Shown piece by piece: positions 30,339 through 45,300 of a DNA stretch of 64,000 nt. Made by a program: the position numbers and the translations under genes. The notes beneath the pieces were generated by a model, which was given only the letters and a program-made list of their open reading frames with translations, searched no databases and was not told the DNA's origin. Each line of letters begins with the position of its first letter. Position 1 is the first letter of the stretch. This DNA is from Basidiobolus meristosporus CBS 931.73 (taxonomy: Eukaryota > Basidiobolomycota > Basidiobolomycetes > Basidiobolales > Basidiobolaceae): the NCBI GenBank assembly GCA_002104905.1, contig MCFE01000258.1, positions 47,644 through 111,643 of the forward strand, read 5' to 3'.

Positions 30339-33300
30339 CTAGTGCCAGTCACAAATGATGGAGTGGCCGACCGATTTACAAACAGTGCCGCTGGCGCATC
30401 GGTTTTCGATTAATCGCCCATTGATACAGACCGAGAATGAGGGAGATACGTCGGAGTCCAAGCACCTGTATTGACCTTCCACGCATTCTGCCACATTGTT
30501 CTGGGCTGCCGTAGGGGCCTCGTAAATCACTGTGACAGTAGTTGTGACCGTCACATACTCCGTCCCGCAAACATTTGCTGATATTCTTGTGGGCTCAACG
30601 GTGGCTTCATAGGCGGTATGGGTAATCACGCTATTGTTGGATTTTGCAACAGTGACAGTAGGATGAACCAAGGGCTGAGTGCTGGTGACTACATGTGCCA
30701 ATGACTCATCCACAGTGTCGGTAAAAATACGAATGCCGGCATAGGTAACCTTATGATGAATGCTATGAGCCATAGTTTCGCCAGTAGAATCAGTAACAGC
30801 GTGGAGAGCAGTACCGACTACAGTGACGGTGGGCTCAACAACGGTCTGAGCATTATTAACCTTATTAACAATGGTGTGAGCGATAGCTTTGCCAGTCACC
30901 TCAGTAATAGTGTGAAGAGCAGTATCGTCAACAGTGACAGTAGGTTCAACAACAGTCTCAAAAGTAGAAGTGATCACATCCGCACCACGAGATTCAACAA
31001 CACTGACAGTGGGTCTGACAGCAGTCTCAGCGTCGGTACCCTTGTGAACGATAGTGTGGACAACAGTTTCACCAGTAACTTCGGTAACGGTAGGCTCGGC
31101 AACTGTTTCAACCTTCGTACCTTCCACGTTTCCACCAAGAGTTTCGACGACAGTGACGGTAGGTTGGACTTGAGCGACTGTCTTATCAACGACATCGGTG
31201 ACAGTGTCCACCACGGTCGCAGTAGGCTCGTCAACAACAGTTTCAACACGGACTCCTGTTGCTTCTCCGACCAGGGTTTCAACGATGGTAACAACAGGCT
31301 CAGCGGTAACCACATGGGCCACAGGCTCACCAATTACATCGGTAACAGTGTGAACACTGGAATCAACAATCGTTACAGTTGGTTCAGCAACAGTACGGAC
31401 CTCGGTCACTTCATGGGCAATGGTATCACCAACCACATCTGTGACGGTGTGAAGAGCGGTGTCTGTGACGGTTACGGTTGGTTCAGCAACGGTGGGAGCT
31501 CTGGTGACTGTTTCACCCACAACATCAGTCACGGTATGGCGAGCGGTATCGACCACGGTGACCTGACGGGCAGCAGTCTCTCCAACAACATTGGTAACGG
31601 TGCGCATTAATGTGTCGACAACTGTCACGGTAGGCTCGGCAGCTGTTTCAACGCGGGATTCGGTTACCTTCTTGGTGTGTGTTCTAACAACAGCACCAGT
31701 GGGTTCAGCAACAGTATGGACCTCGGTAACATCGCGAACGACTGTTTCGCCGACAACATCAGTGACGGTATGACGAGCGGTGTCAACAACAGTAACAGTG
31801 GGCTCAACCACAGTCTCAATGGTAGAGGCGACTACGTGTTCACCACGAGACTCGACAACAGTGACAGTGGGTCTGGCAGCAGTCTCGGCATCAGTGACCT
31901 TGTGAACAATGGTTTCACCAGTAACATCGGTAACGGTGTGGAGAGCAGTATCAATGACAGTGACGGTGGGCTCGACAACAATCTCAATGGTAGAAGCGGT
32001 TACTCGACCATCAAGAGACTCGACAACAGTGACAGTGGGTCTGGCAGCAGTCTCGGCATCAGTGACCTTGTGAACAATGGTTTCACCAGTAACATCGGTA
32101 ACGGTGTGGAGAGCAGTATCAATGACAGTGACGGTGGGCTCGACAACAGTCTCAATGGTAGAAGCGGTTACTCGACCATCAAGAGACTCGACAACAGTGA
32201 CAGTGGGTCTGGCAGCAGTCTCAGCATCGGTAACCTTATTAAAGACGGTGTGAACGATTGTTTCGCCAGTGACATCGGTAACAGTGTGGAGAGCAGTATC
32301 AGTAATCGTGAAGGTGGGGTCATCTACAGTCTCAATGGTAGAAGCGATCACACTACGAGATCCAACAACAGTAGAAGCGGGCTGGACAATTGTAGTAGCA
32401 TCGGTAACCTTGTGAGTCTCGGTTTTATCCTTTGTTTCATCCGTAATGTCGGTAACGGTGTGGAGAGTGGTGTCGACCACAATGACGGTGGGCCCAGCTA
32501 CGGTTTCTATAGTGGAAGCAATCACGTACTTGCTATGAGGCTTGACAACAGTGACAGTAGGTCTGACAATAGTCTCAGCTTCAGTAACCTTGTGAACAAC
32601 CGTGTGAACAATAGTATCGCCAGTAACGTCAGTAACAGTATGAAGAGTAGTATCGAACACAGTGACGCTGGGCTTAACAAGAGTCTGAATGGCAGAAGTG
32701 GTTATGTGTTCACTACGAGATTCCGCAAGAGTGGCAGTGGGTCTGACAACAGTCTCGGTATTGGTAACAATATGGACCACGGTTCCGCCAGTAACATCGG
32801 TAACAGTATGGAGAGCTGTGTCAATACCAGTGACAGTAGGCTCAGCTATGGTTTTTATGGTAAAAGTACGGGTTCCTCCAGTTTTAATGACCGCTAGGGT
32901 TTCCGTCAGTTTCTTTGATTGTCTCCCAGTTATGAGGCGATCAACCGTAGCTGACTTACCAGTGATAGTAACCTCGACTGAGCTGACATGTTCAATAGTG
33001 ACTTCCTTTGATTGGCTCACATTGACTGAGTGCTCAATAGTAGCTGGCTTTCTAGTGACAGTAATAGTGGGCTGGGTCAGAGTAACATCAGCAGAGCTAA
33101 CTGGCTGAATGGACACTCCCTCTGATTGTCTCGCAGTTACAGACTGTTCAACAGTAACTGATTTCTCAGTAATCGTGATGGTTGGTTGACTCAAAGTGAT
33201 ATCGACTGAGCTGACTGGTCGGATAGTTGCTTCCTTTGAGGGCCTTACAGTTACTGAATGCTCAACACTAGCTGGCTTTTCAGTGACATTAATAGTGGGC

Positions 33301-36300
33301 TGAGGAAGAGTAACATCAACCGAGCCAACTGTGACAGTAACAGTGGGCTCAATGAGGGTAATGTCAATAGAGCTAACTGGCCGGACTGTCACCTCCTTCG
33401 AGGGCGGTACAGTTACTGAGTGGTCAACGGTCGCAGGCTTCTCAGTAACTGTGATCGTGGGCTCAGTTACAGTAACTTCTACTGAGCTGACCGGCCGGAT
33501 GGTCACTCCCTCTGACGGTCTCACAGTCACAGAGTGTTCAACAGTAGCTGGCTTTTCAGTGACAGTAACAGTGGGTTCAGTGAGAGTGATGGCAATAGAG
33601 CTAACTGGCCGGACTGTCACCTCCTTCGAGGGCCGTACAGTTACTGAGTGCTCAACGGTCGCAGGCTTCTCAGTAACTGTGATCGTGGGCTCAGTTACAG
33701 TAACTTCTACTGAGCTGATCGGTCGGATGGTTACTCCCTCTGACGGTCTCACAGTCACGGAGTGTTCAACAGTAGCTGGTTTTTCAGTGACAGTTACAGT
33801 GGGCTCAGTGAGGGTAATGTCAATAGAGCTAACTGGCTGAATAGTCACTTCCCTCGAGGGCCGTACAGTAACTGAGTGCTCAGCAGTAGCTGGCTTCTCG
33901 GTGACAGTGACGGTTGGCTGAGTAATAGTAATATCTACTGAGCTGACTGGCCGGACTGTCACCTCCTTCGAGGGCCGTACAGTCACTGAGTGCTCAACGG
34001 TCGCAGGCTTCTCAGTGACTGTGATCGTGGGCTCAGTTACAGTAACTTCTACTGAGCTGACCGGCCGGATGGTCACTCCCTCTGACGGTCTCACAGTCAC
34101 GGAGTGTTCAACAGTAGCTGGCTTTTCAGTGACAGTAACAGTGGGTTCAGTGAGAGTGATGGCAATAGAGCTAACTGGCTGAATGGTCACCTCCTTCGAG
34201 GGCTGTACAGTTACTGAGTGCTCAACGGTCGCAGGCTTCTCAGTAACTGTGATCGTGGGCTCAGTTACAGTAACTTCTACTGAGCTGATCGGTCGGATGG
34301 TTACTCCCTCTGACGGTCTCACAGTCACGGAGTGTTCAACAGTAGCTGGTTTTTCAGTGACAGTAACAGTGGGCTCAGTGAGGGTAATGTCAATAGAGCT
34401 AACTGGCTGAATGGTCACTTCCCTCGAGGGCCGTACAGTAACTGAGTGCTCAGCAGTAGCTGGCTTCTCGGTGACAGTGATGGTTGGCTGAGTAAGAGTA
34501 ATATCTACTGAGCTGACTGGCCGGACTGTCACCTCCTTCGAGGGCCGTACAGTTACTGAGTGGTCAACGGTCGCAGGCTTTTCAGTAACTGTGATCGTGG
34601 GCTCAGTTACAGTAACTTCTACTGAGCTGATCGGTCGGATGGTTACTCCCTCTGACGGTCTCACAGCCACGGAGTGTTCAACAGTAGCTGGTTTTTCAGT
34701 GACAGTTACAGTGGGCTCAGTGAGAGTGATGGCAATAGAGCTAACTGGCTGAATGGTCACTTCCCTCGAGGGCCGTACAGTAACTGAGTGCTCAACAGTA
34801 GCTGGCTTCTCAGTGACAGTGACGGTTGGCTGAGTAATAGTAATATCTACTGAGCTGACTGGCCGGACTGTCACCTCCTTCGAGGGCCGTACAGTCACTG
34901 AGTGCTCAACGGTCGCAGGCTTCTCAGTGACTGTGATCGTGGGCTCAGTTACAGTAACTTCTACTGAGCTGACCGGCCGGATGGTTACTCCCTCTGACGG
35001 TCTCACAGTCACGGAGTGTTCAACAGTAGCTGGCTTTTCAGTGACTGTAACAGTGGGTTCAGTGAGAGTGATGGCAATAGAGCTAACTGGCTGAATGGTC
35101 ACCTCCTTCGAGGGCCGTACAGTTAACGAGTGCTCAACGGTCGCAGGCTTCTCAGTAACAGTGATCGTGGGCTCAGTTACAGTAACTTCTACTGAGCTGA
35201 CCGGCCGGATGGTTACTCCCTCTGACGGTCTCACAGTCACGGAGTGTTCAACAGTAGCTGGCTTTTCAGTGACAGTAACAGTGGGTTCAGTGAGAGTGAT
35301 GGCAATAGAGCTAACTGGCTGAATGGTCACCTCCTTCGAGGGCCGTACAGTTAACGAGTGCTCAACGGTCGCAGGCTTCTCAGTAACTGTGATCGTGGGC
35401 TCAGTTATAGTAACTTCTACTGAGCTGACCGGTCGGATGGTTACTCCCTCTGACGGTCTCACAGTCACGGAGTGTTCAACAGTAGCTGGCTTTTCAGTGA
35501 CAGTAACAGTGGGTTCAGTGAGAGTGATGGCAATTGAGCTAACCGGCTGAATGGTCACTTCCCTCGAGGGCCGTACAGTAACTGAGTGCTCAGCAGTAGC
35601 TGGCTTCTCGGTGACAGTGATGGTGGGCTGAGTAAGTGTAATATCTACTGAGCTGACTGGCCGGACTGTCACCTCCTTCGAGGGCCGTACAGTCACTGAG
35701 TGCTCAACGGTCGCAGGCTTTTCAGTAACAGTGATCGTGGGCTCAGTAAGAGTAACCTCAACTGATGTTACAGGTTTCACTGTAATTTCATTTGAAGGGC
35801 TTACTATGATCGAATGAGCAACGGTGACTGTTTTTTCGGTGACCGTGTTGGTAGGCTCAGTCAGAGTCACATCTACAGAAGTGACAGGCTGAATGGTGAT
35901 CTCTTTCGAAGGTCTTTGAATTATGGAGCGATCAAGAGTTTTGATTTTCTTGGTGACGGTAATTGTGGGCTCCGTAAACGTAAGTTCGACTGATGTCACT
36001 GGGGTCAAGGTAACTTCTTTTGACGGCCTAATAGTTACATGATGATCTACGGTAATAGTGGGCTCCGTAACAGTAACTGTAGGCTCAGTAGTGGTTACAT
36101 CAACCGAAGCAACTGGTCTCAAAGTGACCGATGCTGAGGGTCTGACAATGGATGATTGATAAATCGTAGTCATTTTCTCAGTTACGGTTATCCTTGGTTC
36201 GGTGACAGTGATATCTACAGATGTGACTGGGTTCAAGGTCACATTCTCTGAAGGCCTGAGGGTAATCGATTGATATAAAGTAGTAGTAGGTTCAGTAATT

Positions 36301-39300
36301 GTCACAGCAGGCTCTGTAACAGTTACTTCAACGGAGGTAACTGGTTTCACAGTAATGGATTCTGAAGGTTTAAATGTTACCGAGTGTTTGACAATGTGGG
36401 TTGGCTCCGTCACAGTAACAGTAGGCTCAGTCAAGGTCACTTGAACAGAAACGATAGGTGTGAGGGTAACATCTTTTGATGGCTTGAAGGTAACAGAGGG
36501 ATCTACTGTAACAGTAGGTTCTGTTATGGTCAGAGCTGGTTCAGATACAGTTACTTCCACAGAGACGACAGGTTTCAAGGTAACGGTACTGGGAGGCTTG
36601 AGAGTTACCGTAGCATCTGTGATAGTAACAGTGGGCTGCGTCATTGTTACTTCTTTCGGTGGTGTTGCCGTTACCTCAGTTGAGGAGCCTTTATGAGTTG
36701 CGAATTTGCTTGACTCTCTCTGACTGGCAGATTTGTGAATAGATTCGCTATGGGTCTTTTTTACTGAGGATTCAGTAGCAGGGATAGAGTGATGTGACTC
36801 CTCGTGCTTATTAGATGTATGAGCTAACATATCAGCACTCTTGTTATCTGACTCGGTAACCTTATGTGAAATCGAAGACTTCCCATGCTTGCTTACTGAC
36901 TTGAAAGAAGATTCAGTAGTGTGAGTAGACTGAGCGTAGTGGGCGGAATGTGATAGTTCCGCATGCTTGCTTGCAGATTTGCGAGTAGACTGGCCAGAGC
37001 TCTTCTTGGATATAGATCCGGTAGAGTGGACAGAGTTGGAGGTTTTAGATGCCTTATTGGAGTTCGAAGATCCCTCGGCCTTACTAGAAACCTTAGGGAC
37101 AGACCCACTATAGCCCTTCTCAGATGGTGACTCAGTAGGCTTACTTGATATCATAGATTCCCCATGCTTGCTGACAGAGTGGTGAGCAGACTCACTCGAG
37201 AACCTATCTGCAGAAGATTCGCTGGTGTGGGTAGACTCAGAGTGGTGGGTGGAATGTGAAGATTCCTCATGCTCACTCTTAGATTTGTAGGCGGACTTGC
37301 TAGAACCCACCTTGGCCGAAGGTACGGTATGGTGGACAAAGTTGGAGGTTTCAGCAGCCTTATGCGAGATAGATGCTTCCCCATGCTTGCTTACTGACTC
37401 ATGAGTAGATTCGCTTGGGGTTTTGTCCGCAGAAGATTCAGTGATATGAGTAGAGCCAGCTTGGTGGGTGGAATGGGAGGATTCCTTATACTCGCTGACA
37501 GATTTATGGGCAGACTCACTGGAGCTCCTCTCGGAGGATGAATTAGCGGGGTGAATAGAGCTGAAGGATTCAGTGACCTTATGAGAGGTCAATGGCGCAT
37601 CATTCTTAGTAGCTGACTTGTGAGCAGATTCACTTCGAGCCTTGTGCGCAGAGACCTTGGAATGGTGGGTGGAATGTGAGGATTCCTCATGCTTGCTGAC
37701 AAATTTGTGAGCAGGCTCGCTGGAGCTCCTCTTGGCTGACGACCCGGTAGAGTGAACAGAGTTGGGAGTTTTAATTGCCTTAGGCGAAGTTGAAGGCTCC
37801 TCCGCCTTGCTAGAAGCCTTACGGACAGATCCAATAGAGCTCTTCTTGGCCGATGACTCAGTAGGCTTATGTCGGATCGTAGATTCCTTGGACTTGCTGA
37901 CAGATTTGTAGGTAGACTCACTTTGGCTCTTGTCCATGTAGGATTTAGTGTGGTGAATGGAATGTGCAGACTCCTCATGCTTGCTCACGGACTCATGAGT
38001 AGACTCGCTGAAGCTCTTCTTGGCTGAAGACCCAGTAGGATGAATAGATTTGGAAGTCTCAGTTGCCACATGAGATATCGATGATTCTTCATGCTTACTA
38101 GCAGGCTTGGCGACAGAATCAATTGAGCTGCGCTTGGCCCATGATTCAGTAGGCTTATGTGAGGTCGTAAATTCCTCAGACTTGCTGACAGATTTGTGGG
38201 CAGACTCACTTTGGCTCTTGTCCATAGAGGATTCAACCTGGTGGGTAGAACGTGTAGGTTCCTCATGCGTGCTCACATGTTTGTCAGTAGATTCACTGGA
38301 GCTCTTCTTAGCTGAAGCATCGGTAGGATGAACAGAGTTGGAAGCTTCAGTTGCCTTATGAGAGATCGATGATCCCTCATGCTTACTAACTGATTTGTGA
38401 GCAGATCCACTAGATGCCTTTTCCGTCGAGGATTTAGTAGTGTGAGTGGACTTCGTGTGCTGAGTGGAATGTGAGGATTCTTCGGGCTCGCTTTTGGATT
38501 TGTGAGCAATCCTACTAATGCTCTTAGCTGAAGTTCCAGTAGGGTGCACGGAGGTGGGCCCTTCAGTAGCTTTACTAGAGATCGACGACTCCGCATGCTT
38601 ACTTGTAGTCTTGTGAGCAGGCTCGTTAGAGCTCTTCTTGATCGACGCCTCAGTAAGTTTATACGAGGTCACCGATTCCTCAGACTTGCTTACTGATCTG
38701 TGGGCAGGATTGCTGGGGGTCTTCTTAGCTGAAGAACCAATCGAGTGGGTGGACTCGATGCGATGAGTAGAGCGTGAAGATTCTAAATGCTTGCCGGGAG
38801 ATTTGTGAGCAGGCTCACTGGAAGCTTTCTTGGCTGAAGTTCCAATGCGGTGGATAGAGCGAGATGATTCGGTCGCCTCATTGGAGATGGGTGATTTCGC
38901 GGACTTGCTAACATTCACATGAACGGACTCGGTGGGAGTTTTCTCAGCGGATGGCCCGGTGCGGAGAGTCAAATGGGAAGTAACCTTGGACTTTCTTAGA
39001 GATGAGTGTTCAGTAGGATGGGTCTTTGCGGCGGACTCAGTAGGGTGAGAAGAGTGAGATAATTCACCACGTGAGGATTCCTCTCGCTTGCTGGATGACT
39101 TGCTGTCCGTGGCCTGATGGGATATCGATGATTCCGCATGCTTGTTCGTAGCCTTGTGTTCAGTCTCATTGGTGGTCTTTGTGGTGGAGGGCTTAGCTGG
39201 CCAATAGGAGACAGATGATTCCTTAGGCTTGCTAACAGACTTGTGAGCAGATCTACTGGGTGTCTCTTCCGCTGAAGCTTCAGTGGCGTGAGTAGACTTG

Positions 39301-42300
39301 GCGGCCTTGCCAGAAACCTTACGGACAGACCCACCAGAGCTCTTCTTGGCCGATGACTCGGTAGGCTTATGCGAGGACGTAGATTCCTCAGACTTGCTGA
39401 CAGACTTGGGGGCAGACTCTCTCGGAGTCTTGTCCCTTGACGATTCAGCGTGGCGGGTAGAATGTGAAAAGTTTTCATGTTTGCTTACAGATTTGTGAGC
39501 CGACACGCTAGAGCTCTGCTTAGCAGACGATTTAGCGGGGTGGACAGCATTGGAAATTTTAGTTGTCTTGTGGAAAATCGATTGCTTCTTGTGTTCACTA
39601 GCAGTCTTAGTGACAGGCCCACTTGAGCTCCTCTTAACCGATGACTCAGAAGGCTTATGTGAGATATTGGATTCTTCAGACTTGCTGACAGATTTGTAGG
39701 TAGACTCACTTTGGCTCTTGTCCATGTAGGATTTAGTGTGGTGAATGGAATGTGCAGACTCCTCATGCTTGCTCACGGACTCATGAGTAGATTTGCTGGA
39801 GCTCTTCTTAGCTGAAGACCCAGTAGGATGAATAGATTTGGAAGTCTCAGTTGCCACATGAGATATCGATGATTCTTCATGCTTACTAGCAGGCTTGGCG
39901 ACAGAATCAATTGAGCTGCGCTTGGCCCATGATTCAGTAGGCTTATGTGAGGTCGTAAATTCCTCAGACTTGCTGACAGATTTGTGGGCAGACTCACTTT
40001 GGCTCTTGTCCATAGAGGATTCAACCTGGTGGGTAGAACGTGTAGGTTCCTCATGCGTGCTCACATGTTTGTCAGTAGATTCACTGGAGCTCTTCTTAGC
40101 TGAAGCATCGGTAGGATGAACAGAGTTGGAAGTTTCGGTTGCCTTATGAGAGATCGATGATCCCTCATGCTTACTAACTGATTTGTGAGCAGATCCACTA
40201 GATGCCTTTTCCGTCGAGGATTTAGTAGTGTGAGTGGACATCTTGTGCTGAGTGGTATGTGAGGATTCTTCGGGCTCGCTTTTGGATTTGTGAGCAATCC
40301 TACTAATGCTCTTAGCTGAAGTTCCAGTAGGGTGCACGGAGGTGGGCCCTTCAGTAGCTTTACTAGAGATCGATGACTCCGCATGCTTACTTGTAGTCTT
40401 GTGAGCAGGCTCGTTAGAGCTCTTCTTGATCGACGCCTCAGTAGGCTTATTCGAGGTCACCGATTCCTCAGACTTGCTTACTGATCTGTGGGCAGGATTG
40501 TTGGGGGTCTTCTGTGCTGAGGATTCAGTAGGATAGAGGGAACGAGACGAATCAATGGCCATGTGTGTGTTTGATGATTCTTCGTGCTTGCTAATTGACT
40601 TCTGAGCAGATTCACCAGAGGTCTTCCTAGCTGAAGAACCAATCGAGTGGGTGGACTCGATGCGATGAGTAGAGCGTGGAGATTCCAAATGCTTGCCGGG
40701 AGATTTGTGAGCAGGCTCACTGGAAGCTTTCTTGGCTGAAGTTCCAATGCGGTGGATAGAGCGAGATGATTCGGTCGCCTCATTGGAGATGGGTGATTTC
40801 TCGGACTTGCTAACATTCACATGAACGGACTCGGTGGGAGTTTTCTCAGCGGATGGCCCGGTGCGGCGAGTGAAATGGGAAGTAACCTTGGACTTTCTTA
40901 GAGATGAGTGTTCAGTAGGATGGGTCTTTGCGGCGGACTCAGTAGGGTGAGAAGAGTGAGATAATTCACCACGTGAGGATTCCTCTCGCTTGCTGGATGA
41001 CTTGCTGTCCGTGGCCTGATGGGATATCGATGATTCCGCATGCTTGTTCATAGCCTTGTGTTCAGTCTCATTGGTGCTCTTTGTGGTGGAGGACTCAGCT
41101 GGCCTATAGGAGACAGATGATTCCTTAGGCTTGCTAACAGACTTGTGAGCAGATCTACTGGGTGTCTCTTCCGCTGAAGCTTCAGTGGCGTGAGTAGACT
41201 TGGCGGCCTTGCCAGAAACCTTACGGACAGACCCACCAGAGCTCTTCTTAGCCGATGCCTCGGTAGGCTTATGCGAGATCGTAGATTCCTCCGACCTGCG
41301 GACAGATTTGTGGGCAGACTCTCTTGGAGTCTTGTCCCTTGACGATTCAGCGTGGCGGGTAGAATGTGATAAGTTTCCATGTTTGCTTACAGATTTGTGA
41401 GCCGACACGCTAGAGCTCTGCTTAGCAGACGATTTAGCGGGGTGGACAGGATTCGAAATTTTAGTTGTCTTGTGGAAAATCGATTGCTTCTTGTGTTCAC
41501 TAGCAGTCTTAGTGACAGGCCCACTTGAGCTCCTCTTAACCGATGACTCAGAAGGCTTATGTGAGATCTTGGATTCTTCAGACTTGCTGACAGATTTGTA
41601 GGTAGACTCACTTTGGCTCTTGTCCATGGAGGATTTAGTGTGGTGAATGGAATATGCAGACTCCTCATGCTTGCTCACGGACTCATGAGTAGACTCGCTG
41701 AAGCTCTTCTTGGCTGAAGACCCAGTAGGATGAATAGATTTGGAAGTTTCAGTTGCCACATGAGATATCGATGATTCTTCATGCTTACTAGCAGGCTTGG
41801 CGACAGAATCAATTGAGCTGCGCTTGGCCCATGATTCAGTAGGCTTATGTGAGGTGGTAAATTCCTCAGACTTGCTGACAGATTTGTGGGCAGACTCACT
41901 TTGGCTCTTGTCCATAGAGGATTCAACCTGGTGGGTAGAACGTGTAGGTTCCTTATGCGTGCTCACATGTTTGTCAGTAGATTCACTGGAGCTCTTCTTA
42001 GCTGAAGCATCGGTAGGATGAACAGAGTTGGAAGCTTCAGTTGCCTTATGAGAGATCGATGATCCCTCATGCTTACTAACTGATTTGTGAGCAGATCCAC
42101 TAGATGCCTTTTCCGTCGAGGATTTAGTACTGTGAGTGGACTTCGTGTGCTGAGTGGAATGTGAGGATTCTTCGGGCTCGCCTTTAGATTTGTGAGTAAA
42201 CCCACTAATGCTCTTAGCTGAGGCTCCAGTAGGGTGCACGGAGGTGGGCCCTTCAGTAGCTTTACTAGAGATCGACGACTCCGCATGCTTACTTGTAGTC

Positions 42301-45300
42301 TTGTGAGCAGGCTCGTTAGAGCTCTTCTTGATCGGCACCTCAGTTGGCTTATTCGAGGTCACCGATTCCTCAGACTTGCTTACTGATCTGTGGGCAGGAT
42401 TGCTGGGGGTCTTCTGTGCTGAGGATTCAGTAGGATAGAGGGAACGAGACGAATCAATGGCCATGTGTGTGTTTGATGATTCCTCGTGCTTGCTAATTGA
42501 CTTCTGAGCAGATTCACCAGAGGTCTTCTTAGCTGAAGAACCAATCGAGTGGGTAGACTCTATGCGATGAGTAGAGCGTGAAGATTCCAAATGCTTGCCG
42601 GGAGATTTGTGAGCAGGCTCACTGGAAGCTTTCTTGACTGAAGTTCCAATGCGGTGGATAGAGCGAGATGATTCAGTCGCCTCATTGGAGATGGATGATT
42701 TCGCGGACTTGCTAACATTCACATGAACGGACTCGGTGGGAGTTTTCTCTGCGGATGGCCCGGTGCGGCGAGTGAAATGGGAAGTAACCTTGGACTTTCT
42801 TAGAGATGAGTGTTCAGTAGGATGGGTCTTTGCGGCGGACTCTGTAGGGTGAGAAGAGTGAGATAATTCACCACGTGAGGATTCCTCTTGCTTGCTGGAT
42901 GACTTGCTGTCCGTGGCCTGATGGGATATCGAAGAATCCGCATGCTTGTTCGTAGCCTTGTGTTCAGTCTCATTGGTAGTCTTTGTGGTGGAGGGCTCAG
43001 CTGGCCTATAGGAGACAGATGATTCCTTAGGCTTGCTAACAGACTTGTGGGCAGATCTAATGGGTGTCTCTTCCGCTGAAGCTCCAGTGGCGTGAGTAGA
43101 CTTGGCGGCCTTGCCAGAAACCTTACGGACAGACCCACCAGAGCTCTTCTTGGCCGATGACTCGGTAGGCTTATGCGAGATCGTAGATTCCTCAGACTTG
43201 CTGACAGACTTGGGGGCAGACTCTCTTGGAGTCTTGTCCCTTGACGATTCAGCGTGGCGAGCAGAACGTGCAGGTTCCTCATGCTTGCTCACAGGTTTGT
43301 TAGCAGATTTACTGGAGTTCTTCTTAGCTGAAGCATCAGTAGGGTGAACAGAGTCGGAAGTTTCAGCTGCCTCATGTGGGATCGTTGACTCCGCCTGCTT
43401 ACTAACGGACTTATGAACAGATTCCCTGGATGCCTTTGTAGCAAATGGTTGAGCAGGGAAAGAATGGAGCGAGTCATTGGCCTTATGAGAGATCGATGGC
43501 TCCTCATTCTTGCGAACTGATTCGTGAGCAGATTTACCAGGGGTCTTTTCCGGTGAAGATTCTGTACGGCGGTTAGGATGTGATGGTTCATTGTGTTTGC
43601 CGGTATGCTTATGAGCCGACTCATTAGGACCCACCATTGAGGATATAGTGATAATATGAGTGAGGGAAGATTCTGCATCTCTACTAACGGACTTATGTGT
43701 GGGTAAAGTCGGATTCTTCACCGATGATTTGGTAGGGTGGACGGAATGAGAAGTTTCCACGTCTGAGGTTCTTTCAATAGACGGATCAGTAGAATGCGTC
43801 TTCGTTATAAAGGAATCTGCGTGTTCAGTACGGTGAGATGATTCGGCAGCCTTATGAGAGATGGATGACTTCTTTTTCTTATCGGCGGCCCCATGGGTAG
43901 ATTTACTAGGGCTTTTCTTGACTGAAGAATTAGGAGGCTTATAAGCAGACCTAACGGATGTCCTCTTGATTGGGCACTTTGTAGGACGAGCAAACCGGGA
44001 ATATCTAGTAGGTTTATGGAAGATTGATGATACACCATTCTTGCCTGCAGCCCTATGATCTGGCTTGCTGGAGTTCTTTTTGGCTGTAGTCGCGGTGGGC
44101 TTATAAGAGATTGATGATTCCCTGTGCTTGCTGGACGACTTATTGTCAGTGATCATATTGGATGTAGATGATTCCGCATGCTTGTTAGCAGCCTTGTGGT
44201 CAGACTCGGTGGTGGTCTTTTTGGTGGAGGACCTTTTTAGTGTATTGGAGATGGATGATTCCTCATGCTTGCTAACTGACTTCCTAACGCGTTCACTGGA
44301 GGTCTTCTGTGCTGAAGATCCAGTGGTGTGAGTGGACTTATTGAGGTGGTTGGAATACGAATAATCCTCGGATTTAGTTGGCTGATTGTATTTTGAGTGG
44401 TTCACAGACTTGTTGGCTGATTTGCTGCTAGTTGTATCGCTGCTCTTCTGTATTGAAAAATGTGAGCGAGTCGCATCTCCCGATGGCAAAAACGAGCTGG
44501 CATTATCGGATTTATCGTTCAAGGAATGGCTAGGTTGCATAGTAAATCGAGATTGGCTATGTGTCGAGGACCCTGTTACCTGCAAAGACCTGTGCCATCC
44601 AGACATAGCGGATCTTTGTGTGTTTTTTCCGGCACATGCTGGGCCGAATCTCGTCGTTCGACAAACCTGATTGGCATTACACTGGTATTTTCTTATCTTA
44701 CCATGTATGCAAGCGTTGATTATTCCACTACGACCTTCATTTTCACAGGTGGTTTTTTTACATGTTGGAGGTTCATTGGTGCTACTAACGGAGCTGATAG
44801 GTCGCACATCAATAGATAGCGACGTGGAAGATGCTAATGGTAGCGATGGTACTGATGATAGTATTGGCGATTGTGAAGATGAAGGCGAAGATGCTGATGG
44901 CAGTACACCAGCAACCTGCAAAATGCACTCTATTCCCATCCATTGCAAATCGTCATTAACCCAATTTATACAGAGCGCACCTGTGTCGCATCCAAACGGC
45001 TTCATTTCTCCATTGATGCACTTCTTAAACAGCCTTCCGTACCCTGGCTCTGTACATTCATACTCCGCAGGGCAGTTATTTACAGCGGTTACAGTCACCG
45101 TGGCCACTATACTGGATTCAGCATGAGTGACTACTTTGGTCTGCTGTATCACGCTTCCAGTTACTCTTTCCATGATGCACCGGCCGTATTTACAAGTGGT
45201 TCCTGGTGGACATGAGGTCTTTATCCACTTTCCTTGTATGGAGCAAAACTTGTATGTGCTATGATCAATGCACGTTCCGGGGCCTGGTTGGCACTCTGCA

